Shown here: in pieces, positions 43,126 through 56,230 of the stretch
Layout: each line of letters opens with the position of its first letter
Numbering within the stretch: the stretch's first letter is position 1
From: Megamerina dolium
Lineage: Eukaryota > Arthropoda > Insecta > Diptera > Megamerinidae
Assembly (NCBI GenBank): GCA_963854835.1
Contig: OY978530.1
Location: forward strand, 15,520,616 to 15,584,615
Reading direction: 5' to 3'
Length of the DNA: 64,000 nucleotides
Notes under the pieces: generated by a model
Databases searched by the model: none
Told to the model about the DNA's origin: nothing
Seen by the model: only the letters and a program-made list of their open reading frames with translations
Translations under genes and position numbers: made by a program

Positions 43126-45824
43126 ATGAAGATTGTTCAACTAAACCTGAACCACAGTAATTGAAAAACAGTTCGATCTTGCACTACTGTGCGAGCAACA
43201 CCACAATTTGAGCGGCTGTGAGTGGGTCAGCGACTCTTCGGACAAAGCTGCAATATGGATAACGAGTAATAAGGTGTATCAGAGCAAAGCTGCAACTGCG
43301 CATCTCGGATTCACATGGATTAAGATAGAGGGTATATACTTTTTCTCGTGCTATGCCTCACCAATATGGATATTCTCGACTTCGAACGGATGATAACAGA
43401 TATGGTGATGGAAGCTAGAACGCGACACCCGTTATTTATAGCCGGCGATTTCAATATTTGGTCTACAGCATGGGGTCGTGGATATACGAACCGGAGGGGT
43501 TAAGTTCTAATGGAAAGTATGACTTTACTAGACGTAAAACTTCTCAACGACGGACAACACACCTTCGAAGCAGGGAACAAACGGTCGACTATAGACCTAA
43601 CCTTTGCGCATAGTACGATCACGCGACACACCATGCGGAGGATTGGCGAATTTCACACCCACAGCGATCATCGAGCAATTGTCATTGAATTACAATTGGC
43701 AAACCCACAGCGTATAACCAAGGTGCAGACAAGAGGCTGGAAACACCATGCCTTTGACAAGGACGTGTTCCTTCTGATTTGGGAGGATGGGAGTACATCT
43801 GGTGAGAGTGCAACAAATATGGCAGAAAATATCATGGCACGGATGAAGAGATCATGTGATGCGGCGATGCCTAGGAAAGCACAAAAGCCGACAAGAAAAC
43901 CGGTCTATTGGTCTAACGAAAATATTGCAGAGCTCAGGAAACACTGTACAAGGGGCACGAAATCGACCGTCACGGCACCTGCTACGCGAGATATATAAAC
44001 TATGCCGCAATCAGCTTAAAAAGGCGATAAAAACGAGCAAGGATGCATGTTTTAAAGACCTCCGAGAAAATGCAGATATCGATCCTTGGGGCAGGGCGTA
44101 CAAAATAGTTATGAATATAGTAAGAGGACCAAGATCACCACAACCGACGGACCCAGTGCTAATGGAACGGGTGGTAAATGTATTGTTCCCCTCCTCGAAG
44201 AGAGTTTGGAATACTACTGTCCACCCGCGGAAATAGGTGACATTCCAGCGGTAATTGCAGAAGAAGTGTTACTTAACTTGAATAAAGTGGGAGATAATAA
44301 GGCTCCAGGACCCGACAGCATTCCTAATGTAGCAATGAAGGCAGCTATCAAAGCGGACCCCAGTATTTTTGCAACGATGTTTGACAAATGTCTACGTGAG
44401 AGGGTTTTTCCTCCTATGTGGAAACGTCAGAGGCTCGTGCTTCTTCTAAAACCCGGCAAACAACCAGACCAACCGTCATCATACCGGCCGCTATGTATGC
44501 TAGATTCTTTGGGGAGGGTACTGGAGAGGATAATTGTTAATCGTTTGCAGGAGACGTTGGAACGTCCACATGGCTTATCATCCACACAATTTCGCTTCCG
44601 CAGAGGGAAGTCTACAATAGATGCGGTGCAAATGGTAATAAATATAGGTCGTGAACCTACTAGCGGAATAAGGTGGAGGTGGGGTGATAAGAAATACTGC
44701 GCAGTAGTAACACTGGACGTCAAGAACGCCTTCAACATAGCAAAGTGGCCGCAGATCATACATTCACTCGAAAATTTTAGCACCCCAAAGTACCTGACGC
44801 GGATAATCGCCAACTACTTCGACAAGAGAGTACTGCTATATGATACAGATGTGGGCGTGAAACAGTATAACGTTTCACGGGGCGTGCCACAAGGCTCAGT
44901 ACTTGGCTCGACATTATGGAACGCTATGTGCAATGACATCCTGAAGATAAGTATTCCAGCAGGAACCAAGTTGATTGGCTATGCAGATGACATAGTACTG
45001 GTTGTAATAGAGAAGACAATACCTAAAGTGCAGGAACTATGCAATGACGCAATAAACTGGCATCAGGTAACAAGCTCCATCATGCTGTATGCAGCTCCAT
45101 TTTGGGCTGACGCAACACAGAAAGCTACATACATGGCTGGCAACAGATCTACATACTGTTGAGTGCACTGCGGGTAGCTAGCGCTTTTCGCACCGTGTCG
45201 GACGATGCAATCGTGGTCATTGCGTCAATTCTACCTATTGACATATTGGCAAGCGAACTGCAGCGAATTCACTCATCGGACAGAAATACATCAAAGGAGG
45301 AAGAGATTCGACGTAGTTTCTTGGAGTGGCAACAGAGGTGGGAAACATTCGTGAAAGATATATGGACATACAGGTTGATATCAAACGTAGCAGTTTGGTT
45401 TAACAGAAGACATGGTGAAGTGGATTTCCATCTAACCCAATTGATAAGCGGACATGGATGTTTTAAGCAATATCTACACCGTTTTAAGCACGAGGAAGAT
45501 CCTTTCTGCCCTGAATGTCCTGGTGAAATTGAACATGCGGAACACGTGCTTTTCAGTTGTCTTCGCTTTAGAAATGAGAGGCAAGCTATGCAGGAAGCAA
45601 TTGGAGAATTCCCTACAAATAACAACCTGATATCGCACATGTGCGAATCACGCTGCTGCAATGTTGACAGGTACGAACTAAATGACCTACCTAACGAACT
45701 ACGATCAAAATCGCTCATGACGGTCTTCCTAACGAAATACTTAGCGGTCGTTCCAACGAGAGGTGGTTTTAGCGGGTTAAAGTCTCGCACTGATATAGCC
45801 TTTCGATGCTTTCCTCCTCGTTAA
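43126..45824 (+). pseudogene. R1-like ORF2: endonuclease, RT, C-terminal zinc motif
   Basis: ATG at 43126 reads MKIVQLNLNH, the R1-type endonuclease start, soon followed by a stop. FIAGDFNIWSTAWGRGY (near 43440) and HTHSDHRAIVIEL (near 43660) complete the endonuclease. RT (44086-45162) has NKAPGPDSIPNVAMK, LKPGKQPDQPSSYRPLCMLD, RGVPQGSVLGSTLWN and LIGYADDIVLVV. The C-terminal frame (45159-45824) has FCPECPGEIEHAEHVLFSC, a CCHC motif. The first part of the RT-to-tail linker is deleted. Confidence 0.86.
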
Positions 45825-46689
45825 AAAAAAAAAGAAAAAAAAAAACCTTAGCTGCAACAAGGTAGTGATCCGAGTTGATGTTGGCACCACGGATCGATCT
45901 CACGTCCATCACACTGGAAGCATGCCTTCAGTCAATCACCATATGATCAATTTGGTTTCTTGTACGTTGATCTGGAGACAGCCATGTCGCTTGGTGGATG
46001 TCGAGATGCTGGAATCTGGTATCACCGATTACCATGTTTCGTGCTGCGGCGAAGTCGATCAGCCTCATTCCGACAGTTGGACCAAAGGAACATTCCTTGC
46101 CCACCCTGGCATTAAAGTCGCCAAGCACGATTTTGATATCGTGCCCCGTCCATCGCATTTCCTGGAGAGCGGTGATGTCAGCTCTGTATTTTTCGAGGAC
46201 ATCAACCAGCTGGATAGAGGCACCCTCCCTATAAAGGGACCGGACATTCCAGGTGCATATCCGTAACTCATGGTCCTTATTTCGTTTGCGGTGGTCATCA
46301 ACAAAGGGAGTAGTTCGTTTCCGAGGCATTTTTACATTATTCACTTGGCAGGTTTTTTATGTGGCGGGTCCCAAACCGAACGCACAACCTCTAACCGAGG
46401 CGATGTTCGCCACTCACTTTAGCCGCCTCCCAGCGGGTGCCAGGAGGACGTTGCCCGGTGGTCGCCACATGGAGGGCCCCCATTAATAATAATGAAAACG
46501 CAATCATATAGTAAGCAGAGCAAGCTACATGACTACCCCTCATTAACAAATAAAGTTATCATCACATAGCGCTCAGATCAAACTACATGACAGCCAGTGA
46601 GTTGACTTGCGATGAGTTCAACAAGGATTGCGCTAGTCCCACCCGGTTGAGGCAGTTAGACACGTTACCTTGTGAAAACATCACCAGAC

Positions 46690-47691
<1,002 letters not shown>

Positions 47692-48059
47692 TGTAACAAT
47701 AAAACATGAAATGAATAGTGGGACTCATGCTGTTGGCGCGATTGATTAAATAAAACACGAACTTTTAATAGTGAATTGATTTTAATGAAATTTACAAAGT
47801 AATTTACAAATGAAAATTGAAAAAAAAACGCTTTTATAAATATGTGCTTTAAAAGAATTTCGTGTAAACTTCGAGCCTATTTGATCAAGAATGTGGCGTG
47901 ACGTGCAAGTGCCGTTTTTTTTTTTTCTTTTCAATTTTTATTTATATTCTATACATGGATTAGTGTATGTATATAAAAAGTGTTGAATGTAGGACGTATG
48001 AGAGACGAAATGAGTATGTGATAAGGGTTGCTAGGGTACTGCAGCTGACTGCGGTAACA
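47692..48059 (-). repeat. 3' LTR of BEL/Pao element 2
   Basis: In minus-strand sense it starts TGTTACCGCAG after a polypurine tract GGGGGAGGCAA (48060-48075) and ends ...TTGTTACA at 47692, 368 bp. The TGT...ACA ends and adjacent polypurine tract fit an LTR. The other LTR is missing because the element is truncated near 50035. Confidence 0.75.
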
Positions 48060-48069
48060 ATTGCCTCCC

Positions 48070-50035
48070 CCGTAAGCGAGTCCTATGGATCGAGGTTGCT
48101 TTTGTTCTTTTCAACGACGTCAAGAATTGCTGCTCTGGCTGATGGTCTATTTAGAATACCGAATTGTGTTTTCACTGTGACACGTCTAACTTGTCCGTCA
48201 CTCGCTACCACTGTATCGATCACTCTTCCCTTGGGCCAGCAATTTCTTGGAAGATCAGGGTCGACAATTATAACGATGTCTCCCGTACAGATAGCCGGCT
48301 GCGGTATAAACCACTTGCTCCGTCTGGAAATTATTGGCACGTACTCTTTTAGCCATCTTGTCCAAACCTTGTTCGCAAATTTTTGTGTCTGATGCCAACT
48401 TTGTCGCAAATTCTTATCGTCATTAACGAAAGGTTTGTAGCTATCTGAAGGCCCGATCAGTATATGGTTCGGAGTTATAGCCTCATCGTCATCAAACTCC
48501 AAGGAGACGAATGTGAGTAGACGTGAATTAATTATAAACTCTAATTCCCATAAGGCACTCTTCAGGCTTTCGTGAGCATATAGCATATAGCACCGTGTTC
48601 ACTGATCTTATTAATCTCTTCCATAATCCGCCTATATGTGGTGCTCCAGGAGGGTCTTAATGCAGTCAAATGTGCAACTGATTGCTGATCAATGTTTTTA
48701 AACTCGTCACGTAAGACTTTCTCTGCCGCTTTGAAGTTTGTTCCATTATCAGAAAAGACTTCTCTTGGTGTACCACGCCGAGCTATAAAATTTCGAAAGC
48801 ACATTATGTAGGAACTCGTATCGAGGCTATGAGCTAGTTTGACATGAATTGCTCTAATCGTGAGGCAGGTAAACACAACACCTCATCGCTCTTCATGGCT
48901 GTGTCCGACGGACAGATAAAGTGGTCCGAAATAATCAACGCCAACAAATGCAAACGGTCGTTCAAATGTTGCTAGCCGAGCAGTTAGTAATGCTACCATT
49001 TGAGGAGGGCACGGCATCGAAGTGTGAAGTTTGCATCGTTGGCAAAAGTGGCGCACCTTTTTGTATAAAACACGGAGATGCGGTATGTAGTAGCGACTTC
49101 TTATTGCATTGATAGCAGTTTCGTGTGATTGGTGGTGTAAATTTTCGTGAAACGAACGAACTATTAGTAATGTTATCTGACTAGGGTTGAGCAGCACGAT
49201 AGCATCTTCATGGTTATTAAGAAATTGCTCTCTTCCCCAGCTCCTAATAACATCATTTTTATCTAAGTAAATATTCAAACTGATAAGTTTACTTTTTGGT
49301 TCAATACCCACACCCCTCTTTAGTTTTTTAATCTCCTTTTCATACTCAGTTCGCTGGTCGTATTGTATAAGAAAAGTTTGTGCCTTTTATATCATCATAT
49401 GGTCGACCGCTCGTGGGCCTATGGCAGACCTTGAGGAGGCTTCACGCTTTTAAAATATACAAAATAAAAGTAGCCACAGCACGATATAAGCGTTTCCAAT
49501 TGGAAAAATATTCGACGTTCGGTGTCAAAGCTTGTACATTAATTTTGTCTATCAACAACACCCGAGGTTTGAGTTCTGTCTCATCCAAACTACAAAATTC
49601 ATCATAGCGAAGCCAATTCATCATATCTGTTGCCAAAAAGGCTGGTTCATGAAACCAGATATGCGTGTCGGTTCGATGGTATGTTTTAGTTGCTAAATCC
49701 GCGGGGTTCATTCGAGTAGGGACTCATTTCCACTGTGAAACATGTGATGAGTCAACAATCTCACCAACTCGGTGCATAACGAATTGGTGGAAGTTTTCTG
49801 GTTCGATTCGTAGCCACTGCAGAACCGTCTTAAAGTCGGTCCACCAAAACTGAGATCGTACACATATGCGGCGTGTTTTAAGGAAGTTGTTGGCAAGCCT
49901 CACTCCAGCCACTGCAGCTTATAACTCCAATCTTGGGATTGAGACTGGCTTTAAGGGTGCCACTCTGGATTTCGCTGCAACAAAGGATCTGTCCGCTTTA
50001 CATAGAGACAATGGGGTTTTCGTAATAATATACGT
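48070..50035 (-). pseudogene. BEL/Pao element 2 pol (RNase H to integrase), truncated
   Basis: On the minus strand: RNase H end near 49930-50000 (KSRVAPLKPVSIP), linker 49442-49711 (MNPADLATKTYHRT), integrase zinc-binding and core in 48883-49311 (ERPFAFVGVDYFGPLYLSVG) and 48562-48876 (EVFSDNGTNFKAAEKV with a catalytic Asp). The C-terminus (48083-48586) has ALWELEFIINSRLLTFVSLE and CTGDIVIIVDPDLPRNCWPK. Several frameshifts. The 5' side is cut by jockey-like LINE B. Confidence 0.84.
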
Positions 50036-52185
50036 AGAAACTCACAATAAGTATTCAAATCTTACAAACTAACTAAAATTATGTGATATTCCCTATGTTC
50101 CATCACAATTTGTTGATTTGTTGCGAGGTTTAGTAATTTCACAGCATATTCAGTGTGTCACTTCTTTTTAGTCATCGATGGCATGTGCTCAGCAACAATT
50201 GCCTAGCAAGGGGATTCGGATGATTGTGTAATTTTTGAATGTAGCTTCTGCAGGACATTGCAACTTCCTCAGAAATTGTGGGTACAATTAAATCTCGATG
50301 GATGTTAAAGTTCCTCATATACCAAGGCGCGTTTACAATAATTCGCAGACACAATTGGATTGTATTCGCTGCAAATTTTCCATATTTGAGGGAAATGCGG
50401 TGCCCCATAACTGAATGCCATAAATCCAGATGGCTTCAGGATTGCTTTACATAATAGCACTTTGTATTCGCGATTCAACTTTGAGCTTTTGTGTAACAGC
50501 CACCATAATTAATTAATTTTTAGCTTGATCTGAGTTTTCTTTGCCTCTATGTGATTGTTCAGGTCAGCCTTCTGTCGAGGTGAATACCCAAGTACTTTTT
50601 TGAGGAACATTGTGGAACTGATTGGTTATTTATTTTAAGTGGGGGACATGTATCTAGTCTTAGCGTGAAGGTTATATGTACGCTCTTCGATTCACTGACT
50701 TTTATGCGCCATTTTACTAACCAGATTTCGAGAGAATCGAGATGAATCTGCAGGAGTTTAGTAGCTTCTATGGGGTTAGAGCGAGATCACAATATTGCCG
50801 TATCATCAGTAAAGGTTGATATGAATATATGGTTATTGTTGGGCATATCTGAAGTGTATAAGAGATACATTAAGGGGCCCAAAACGCTTCCTTGATGCAC
50901 GCCAGTGTGAATATCCAATGGATTTGTTGTGTAATCCTTGTGATGTACGAGAAATTGTCTTTTCGTGAGGTAGCTACTAAGTAATGAGGAGACATTTGCA
51001 GGCAGTAATAGTTTGAGTTTGTAAATAAGGCCATCGTGCCATACTTTATCGAAAGCTTGAGTCTTTTCCTGGTTTTGCTATCATAATAATTTTTGAAGTT
51101 TTCCAGCATTTGGGAGAGTGTTTAATACGAAGGATAGCATTGAAAATGTGCATGAGATGAATTACTGAAGCCGGAGGTAGCTCTTTTATCATTTTACCGG
51201 TAATTTTATCTGGACCAGGTGACTTTTGTGGGTTTAAATTTTTGTAAATTGCTTTGAATATGTTCTTTTTTTTAATTTTGAGCGTTATTGAGCAAGGTTG
51301 AGAAGTTAATTTTAGTAATGAGGACTGTGAAGAGGGTGGATTGGGTGTAAACACACTTTTTAAGTGGTTTGCAAAAGCCAAACCCTTCTCACAGTTACTT
51401 CTAGCCCAATTACCGTCACTCAAACGGATGGGGGAATCAGTGAGAATTGGCCGATTTGAGTTTTTTGCTGATTTTCACAAAGAGCAGTCTGACGCTTCAC
51501 CAGGTGTTAATTTGGATATGTGCTCTTCCAACTCATTGTTGTTTTTATTTATTAGGGCTTGCTTTAACTTTCGAGTGCAGTGCTGTAGCTGTGTTTTCAG
51601 ATTCGGTGATCTGAATTCTTGCCATTGTCTTCGGAGTCTTCTTTTCTGTCTTACTAGCAATTCAATGTCGGCTGGTGTGTATGGGCTATAGTTTGATTGC
51701 TTGCATACCTTTGTGCAGGTGGCTGAGCTGAGAACTAATGAGAGCAGCTTGTTGAATTTTTGGATTGCTGAGTCTACATCATGTCCATTTCATAATTCAG
51801 TACTTAGAGGAAAACGGAAATTTACATATTTCTTGAATTGCAACCAGTCTATTTTCTTTCTAACGCAATTACCTTGGGGCTTGGTGATTTTATAGATATT
51901 ACCGTGGATGACTGATCAGATGAGAGATCATAATTACACTCTGTGGAGATATTTTCCATCTGCAAACTTTTGGCGACTCAAAAGTCTATGAGATCGGGTA
52001 TTTTCCTCTTGTCCGTCGGCCAATATGTCGGTTGAACATTTGAGATAACATCGTAACCGTGGTTAGTAATGATAGAGCATAGTCTTCTGCCTTTTGGAGT
52101 TATTAAGCGGGAGCCCCAGTGAGTGGGTTTGGCGTTGAATTCGCCAGCAACCAAGAATTTGCTACCAAGAGTTGAGAAAAATTCT
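50036..52185 (-). mobile_element. Jockey-like LINE B, degenerate
   Basis: On the minus strand: endonuclease near 52060-52160 (FLVAGEFNAKPTHWGSRLIT, with GDFNAK changed to GEFNAK), linker RQKRRLRRQWQEFRSPNLKT at 51475-51660, RT N-terminus LNPQKSPGPDKITGKMIKEL near 51180-51250, the RT tail at 50172-50408. Related to LINE A but not the same copy. It is truncated at 52185 by a Gypsy scrap and reaches BEL 2 near 50036. Many stops. Confidence 0.8.
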
Positions 52186-52189
52186 TTAT

Positions 52190-52496
52190 ATTTATATTTC
52201 GTAGATTTAAGTTCAAAACATTTTCAATCGGACGAATATACGGACCGGATTAAAAAAATCATGGAAAACCAGAGCCACTTTCCCGATTTGAGGGTAGTTG
52301 AGGGTTATTTATACAGACGCGCAGAACATGCCACTGGTAAGCAACTTCACGATGATATACTATGAAAGTTGTGGATACTTAAGGCAATGGTCATTGAGAT
52401 TTTGGAGAAGGCACACGATAGTCATTTGTCAGCACATGGTGGCATCAAAAAGATGTTGTAACGAATTCGCCGTTATTATGTTTTATGTCCCCTAAT
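52190..52496 (+). pseudogene. Gypsy integrase zinc-binding domain scrap
   Basis: Encodes DLRVVEGYLYRRAEHATGKQ and then EILEKAHDSHLSAHGGIKKM, the HHCC zinc-binding region of a Ty3/Gypsy integrase. It matches the wording of Gypsy B at 17700-18050 (VVDGFVYRRAEHASG), so both are from one family. A stop separates the two blocks. No further integrase follows. Confidence 0.75.
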
Positions 52497-53206
52497 GAAC
52501 CATTGAATTAAAAAACGAAAAAAAAGCATATTGACCATATGAATCGTTGTCGTCGCTCTCACTTTGTTAATTGCTAGTATATTAACAGTTTGAAAACCAT
52601 TACATTATAAAAACATATCGATTATATGAAACGTTCTCGTTGTTATACCTCTGTTGTCTGCTTGGTACATTAACATTTATAAACCATTCAATCCATTGCG
52701 CCTTTAATGATTATTGTTTGTGCATCTATTAAAGATATTGTCAAAGCCACAATTTGGTTTTTGATTTCAATTTTGAAGTTTAAAGTTGCCGCGACAATTG
52801 TTGGTTTTGTTGTTGTGAATATACAACGTAAACGCATATCACTTTGAGTTTTGAGTGTGGTACCAAAAGTATATCTAACAAATACGTACATTGTTGAGGA
52901 TTGCCATATTGAGTTAACCGAAAGGAAATTTTCCGTTTTTTTTTAAATAAATAAATAAACGCACATTGAACAATACATAAATTGTTTTTCTTTTTTTAAT
53001 TGCTGGGTTGCTTCGATATCTAGGAAATATTATAGGGTGCTGGTTAATTCGTCATTTTGCAATTAAATCAAGATTGTCCAACTAGTTGTTTGAATTAAAT
53101 TGAACATTTGAAACAAATTGTATTCGAATAGTCTCAATTTTGGTGGTAAATTGAGACTATTCGAATGAATTCATTAAACGTAATAAATTACGAAATAATT
53201 ACGATC
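52497..53206. other. Non-coding leader region of BEL 3, possible LTR
   Basis: AT-rich, no gene. Being immediately upstream of a BEL gag it may contain the 5' LTR and leader, but I could not define LTR ends. It contains the perfect hairpin at 53122-53166. Confidence 0.45.
53122..53166. repeat. Perfect 19-bp inverted repeat (7-nt loop) upstream of BEL gag
   Basis: Arms ATTCGAATAGTCTCAATTT at 53122-53140 and its exact reverse complement at 53148-53166, with loop TGGTGGT. It lies 40 bp upstream of the gag ATG at 53207. The loop and following bases (TTTTGGTGGT) fall where a primer binding site is expected, so it could be an RNA structure controlling priming or translation. Confidence 0.85.
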
Positions 53207-54988
53207 ATGCCTGGAAGTTTGAGCGATGAAGCCGCTTCTGTTCAATAGCCGGGTACTTTAAGGCAGCAAAGAGCAACAGCGCGTGGTAATATAACACGTA
53301 TCAAAAGCATGCTTGATAATCCAACGGTAACTTGGAATGTTATAGACTTGGAATGCCGGCTAGAAATCTTAGATTCTTATATTAAACAAATAATGGCATA
53401 CCAAACCAAGATCGAGAGGGAGGATCCTGACGATGACCGAAAAGGCGATATCGAGGATCTTTGCATAAGTGCTAAATCGAGGCTTATTCAGCTTATGGGG
53501 CAATATAAGCGTCGAGAGATCCAATGTTGGAGAGTACACTTGGTATTACCACGCCTTAATCGTCTCGTTTTCCGAATCTGAAATTACCGACATTCAGTGG
53601 AAAGTACGCAGAGTATAAAAATTTTATAAGCTCATTCAATAACTTGGTCCATGATGAGCCACATCTAGCGACAATTGAAAAATGTAATCATTTGTTGAGT
53701 TGTTTATCGGTTGACGCGCTCAGAACGGTAAAAGCATTCCAAGTCACAGAAGCCAATTATAAGAAGGCATTAGATCGTTTAGCAGAACGATACGATAAAA
53801 AATGTTTGATATTTTTTGATAATATCGAGCAATTATTTGAAATTCCAAAAAAAGACCAAACCAAATGCTTCAACGCTTAGAAATACGGTTGACACTGTAT
53901 CCGCAATTTACGATTCGTTGCTATCATTGGGTACAGAGATGTTGTTTTGATGTTGTACTATCAAAAGTTGATCCAGCTACAAAATCGAGATGAAACGATC
54001 AGTTGGATTACTCCACTCTTCCTTCATGGAATGACTGCTCGAAATTGCTAATTCGTCGATGCCAATCACTCGAAGTAAATGACGACAGGTCGAGCAGATA
54101 CGACAGTGCTGATCAACAGAATCCTCATAGAATTAAATCGCATAATAACAAGAAAAATGAATACAAATCATCATTTGCAGTTGCTACGAGTAGAACTCGT
54201 AGCAACTGCGTAATAGAGTAAAAATGCATTGAAAAATCAATGCATTTTTTGTAAATTGAATGGGCATTCAATACATAGTTGCAACTCTTTTGCTGCATTG
54301 ACCGTTGGTAAACCGTTCGATTTTGTAAAAAAATCTGGAAATTGTATAAATTGTTTAAAGAAAGGACACTCGGTCTGAAATTGTTCTCGATCTCATTGTC
54401 GAGTTTTTCAACGTCCTCATCATACTCTGCTGCATGAGGTGCAGCAGTAATCAAATCACTTCGATAATCAGTTATCTGTGTTACCATCAACTGCCAATGA
54501 TACTCCACAACAATCGTTCCAGCGTTCTTCACATCATGTCTCGAATACAGATGATGTCGTTGTATTGGCTACAGCTATAGTTAGAATAAAAGATCGCTAT
54601 GGAAGTACCCACCTAGTAAGAGCGCTTTTAGACTCTGGATCACAAATAAATTTCATGAGTGAAGATAGTGCACAGAAGTTACATTTAAAACGAGAATTTA
54701 AATATCTTAATTTAGCGGGTATTGGGGATTAAATGCGAATTTACGACATAAAGTTAATACGATTGTACAATCAAGAGTTAATGACTACAGATTTCAAGCA
54801 AATTTTTGGGTCATAAAGTCCATCTCCAGTTACCAACCTGAAGATAATTTACCCGTTGACTCGTGGCAAGTCCCGGGGAATATTGAGCTGGCAGATCCCC
54901 ACTTTAATAAAAGACAAAAAATTGATTTGTTAATTGGTGCCGATATATTTTTCGAACTTTTATCAATCGGTCAAATAAAATTAGACGA
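53207..54988 (+). pseudogene. BEL/Pao element 3 gag and protease, truncated
   Basis: ATG at 53207 (MPGSLSDEAASV, then a stop). The gag frame 53309-53581 has VIDLECRLEILDSYIKQI, and 53583-53880 has LPTFSGKYAEYKNF and LSVDALRTVKAFQVTEANYK. Zinc knuckles near 54240-54420 include CINCLKKGHSV. The protease at 54478-54732 has LVRALLDSGSQINFMSED, the DSGS active site. It ends at 54988 inside LIGADIFFELLSIGQIKLDE; RT and integrase are lost at a non-homologous junction. Confidence 0.83.
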
Positions 54989-56230
54989 GCGACGAGTGAA
55001 AGCTATATGTATACTGAGCTCGTCCACTGATAGAAATTTTAAAAACGGTATGGCCTGGAAAATAATGCTTCTCATCCTTATAATTTCTCTGATGTACCTA
55101 ACAGTGTTGCCAGGACTTCAAAAATAAAAAAGCTAGATCGGCCAAATAAAAAAGAGCAAAAAATGACCCATAAAACAAAGTTAAAAAAGGCTCGCCTTTT
55201 CGGTATTTCATTAGTAGCTTACATTTTGTTTTTAACACATATGCATGTACATTCAAGAATCGAAGGTACAAATATATGAGAAAACACATTCATAAAACAA
55301 TTAATTATACTATTACAAAAATTAAATCAGGCCATTTAAGTTTTTATTGCTAAATAATATGCCAGATGGTAATTGTCATTAAAAATTCTGTTAGTTTTTT
55401 CACACAGCGTTGCTCTGTATTTATACAATAATTTAGTGCTGGTATATTGTGGAGGATTAAAAAAGTTGAAAATAAGAAAACGCTAGAAAAAAGCCACGAA
55501 GCTAAATCACAAAAGAAAAAGATAGATTTAGCCTCAAGAAGGCTAAACTGGCAAACTGGTACCTACCAAACGTAGATTATATTTTCTATTGGCAATCGCC
55601 AATACAGAATTATAAGAACAACAATGTCTCGATGCAAAGCATTCGTATGAGCTGCAGGAGCACATTTGCTTTTGAGCATTTTGAACGTTGAATGAAATCT
55701 GGAATATACGTACATATGTACCCATCCAAGCTACATATCAGGGAAATTGTAGATCACGTTTTCTATTGGACCTTGCCAATATCAAAGCAAGAGCAACAAT
55801 CAAATTGAATGCATATCATTCGTATTGAAAATACTCTCTCATATGTTGCGTTGAGCACATTCTGTTCTGAATGCTTTCAGCGACGAGTGAAAGGTATATG
55901 TATACTGAGCTCGTCCACTGATAGAAATTTTGAAAATGGTATGGTCTGGAAGATAATGCTTCTCTTCCTTATAAATTCTCTGATTTACAGTTCTTAGGCA
56001 TTTGGTGAACTTTTTGGATTTGATGTACGTCTCTGTTTTTGCTTTTTTATTTTCACACAAAACAAACCGTGTGAGCAATTTACATGCGCACTTCTGAGAT
56101 CAATAATAATTGTATATCAGTTTTTAAGATATCCGTGAAAAGTAATTATGTAAGTCTGCAAATATACAATTATATTATGCGATTAAATGACGTAACTTTA
56201 AATCCGATTTTCTCCTCAGTAGCTTTCGCC
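54989..56230. repeat. Unclassified segment with long direct repeats
   Basis: Bounded by two ~108-bp direct repeats at 54989-55096 and 55880-55988 (both with GTATACTGAGCTCGTCCACT). Inside, a second pair of diverged ~75-bp repeats (from 55573 and 55745) with TTTTCTATTGG lies about 175 bp apart. No coding domain. It could be part of the Helitron 5' region or an independent repeat. Confidence 0.6.

Larger units (their letters stand above)
41331..45844 (+). mobile_element. R1-clade-like LINE, near full length
   Basis: 4.5 kb starting GGACGCTTCTGATCCTACGG and ending in a poly(A) tail (45824-45844). The target duplication is ACCTTAGCTGCAAC at 41317-41330 and 45845-45858 (13 bp certain, one A ambiguous). 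ORF1 with zinc knuckles and ORF2 with endonuclease, RT and a C-terminal Cys/His motif follow the R1 order. Shorter than typical R1 elements because the RT thumb region appears deleted near 45060. Stops and shifts interrupt both ORFs. Confidence 0.87.
40861..46689 (-). mobile_element. RTE-like LINE copy 3, split by an R1-like LINE
   Basis: Two minus-strand pieces: 5' region and endonuclease at 45845-46689, and the endonuclease C-terminus with the start of the linker at 40861-41330. The 5' piece keeps the start, reading MPRKRTTPFVDDHRKRNKDH and ICTWNVRSLY near 46260-46330, which the arm copies lost. It has an internal deletion from EMRWTG to HDIKIVLGDFNARVG. RT is absent because the element ends at 40860. 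The R1-like insertion left a 13-14 bp duplication. Confidence 0.82.
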
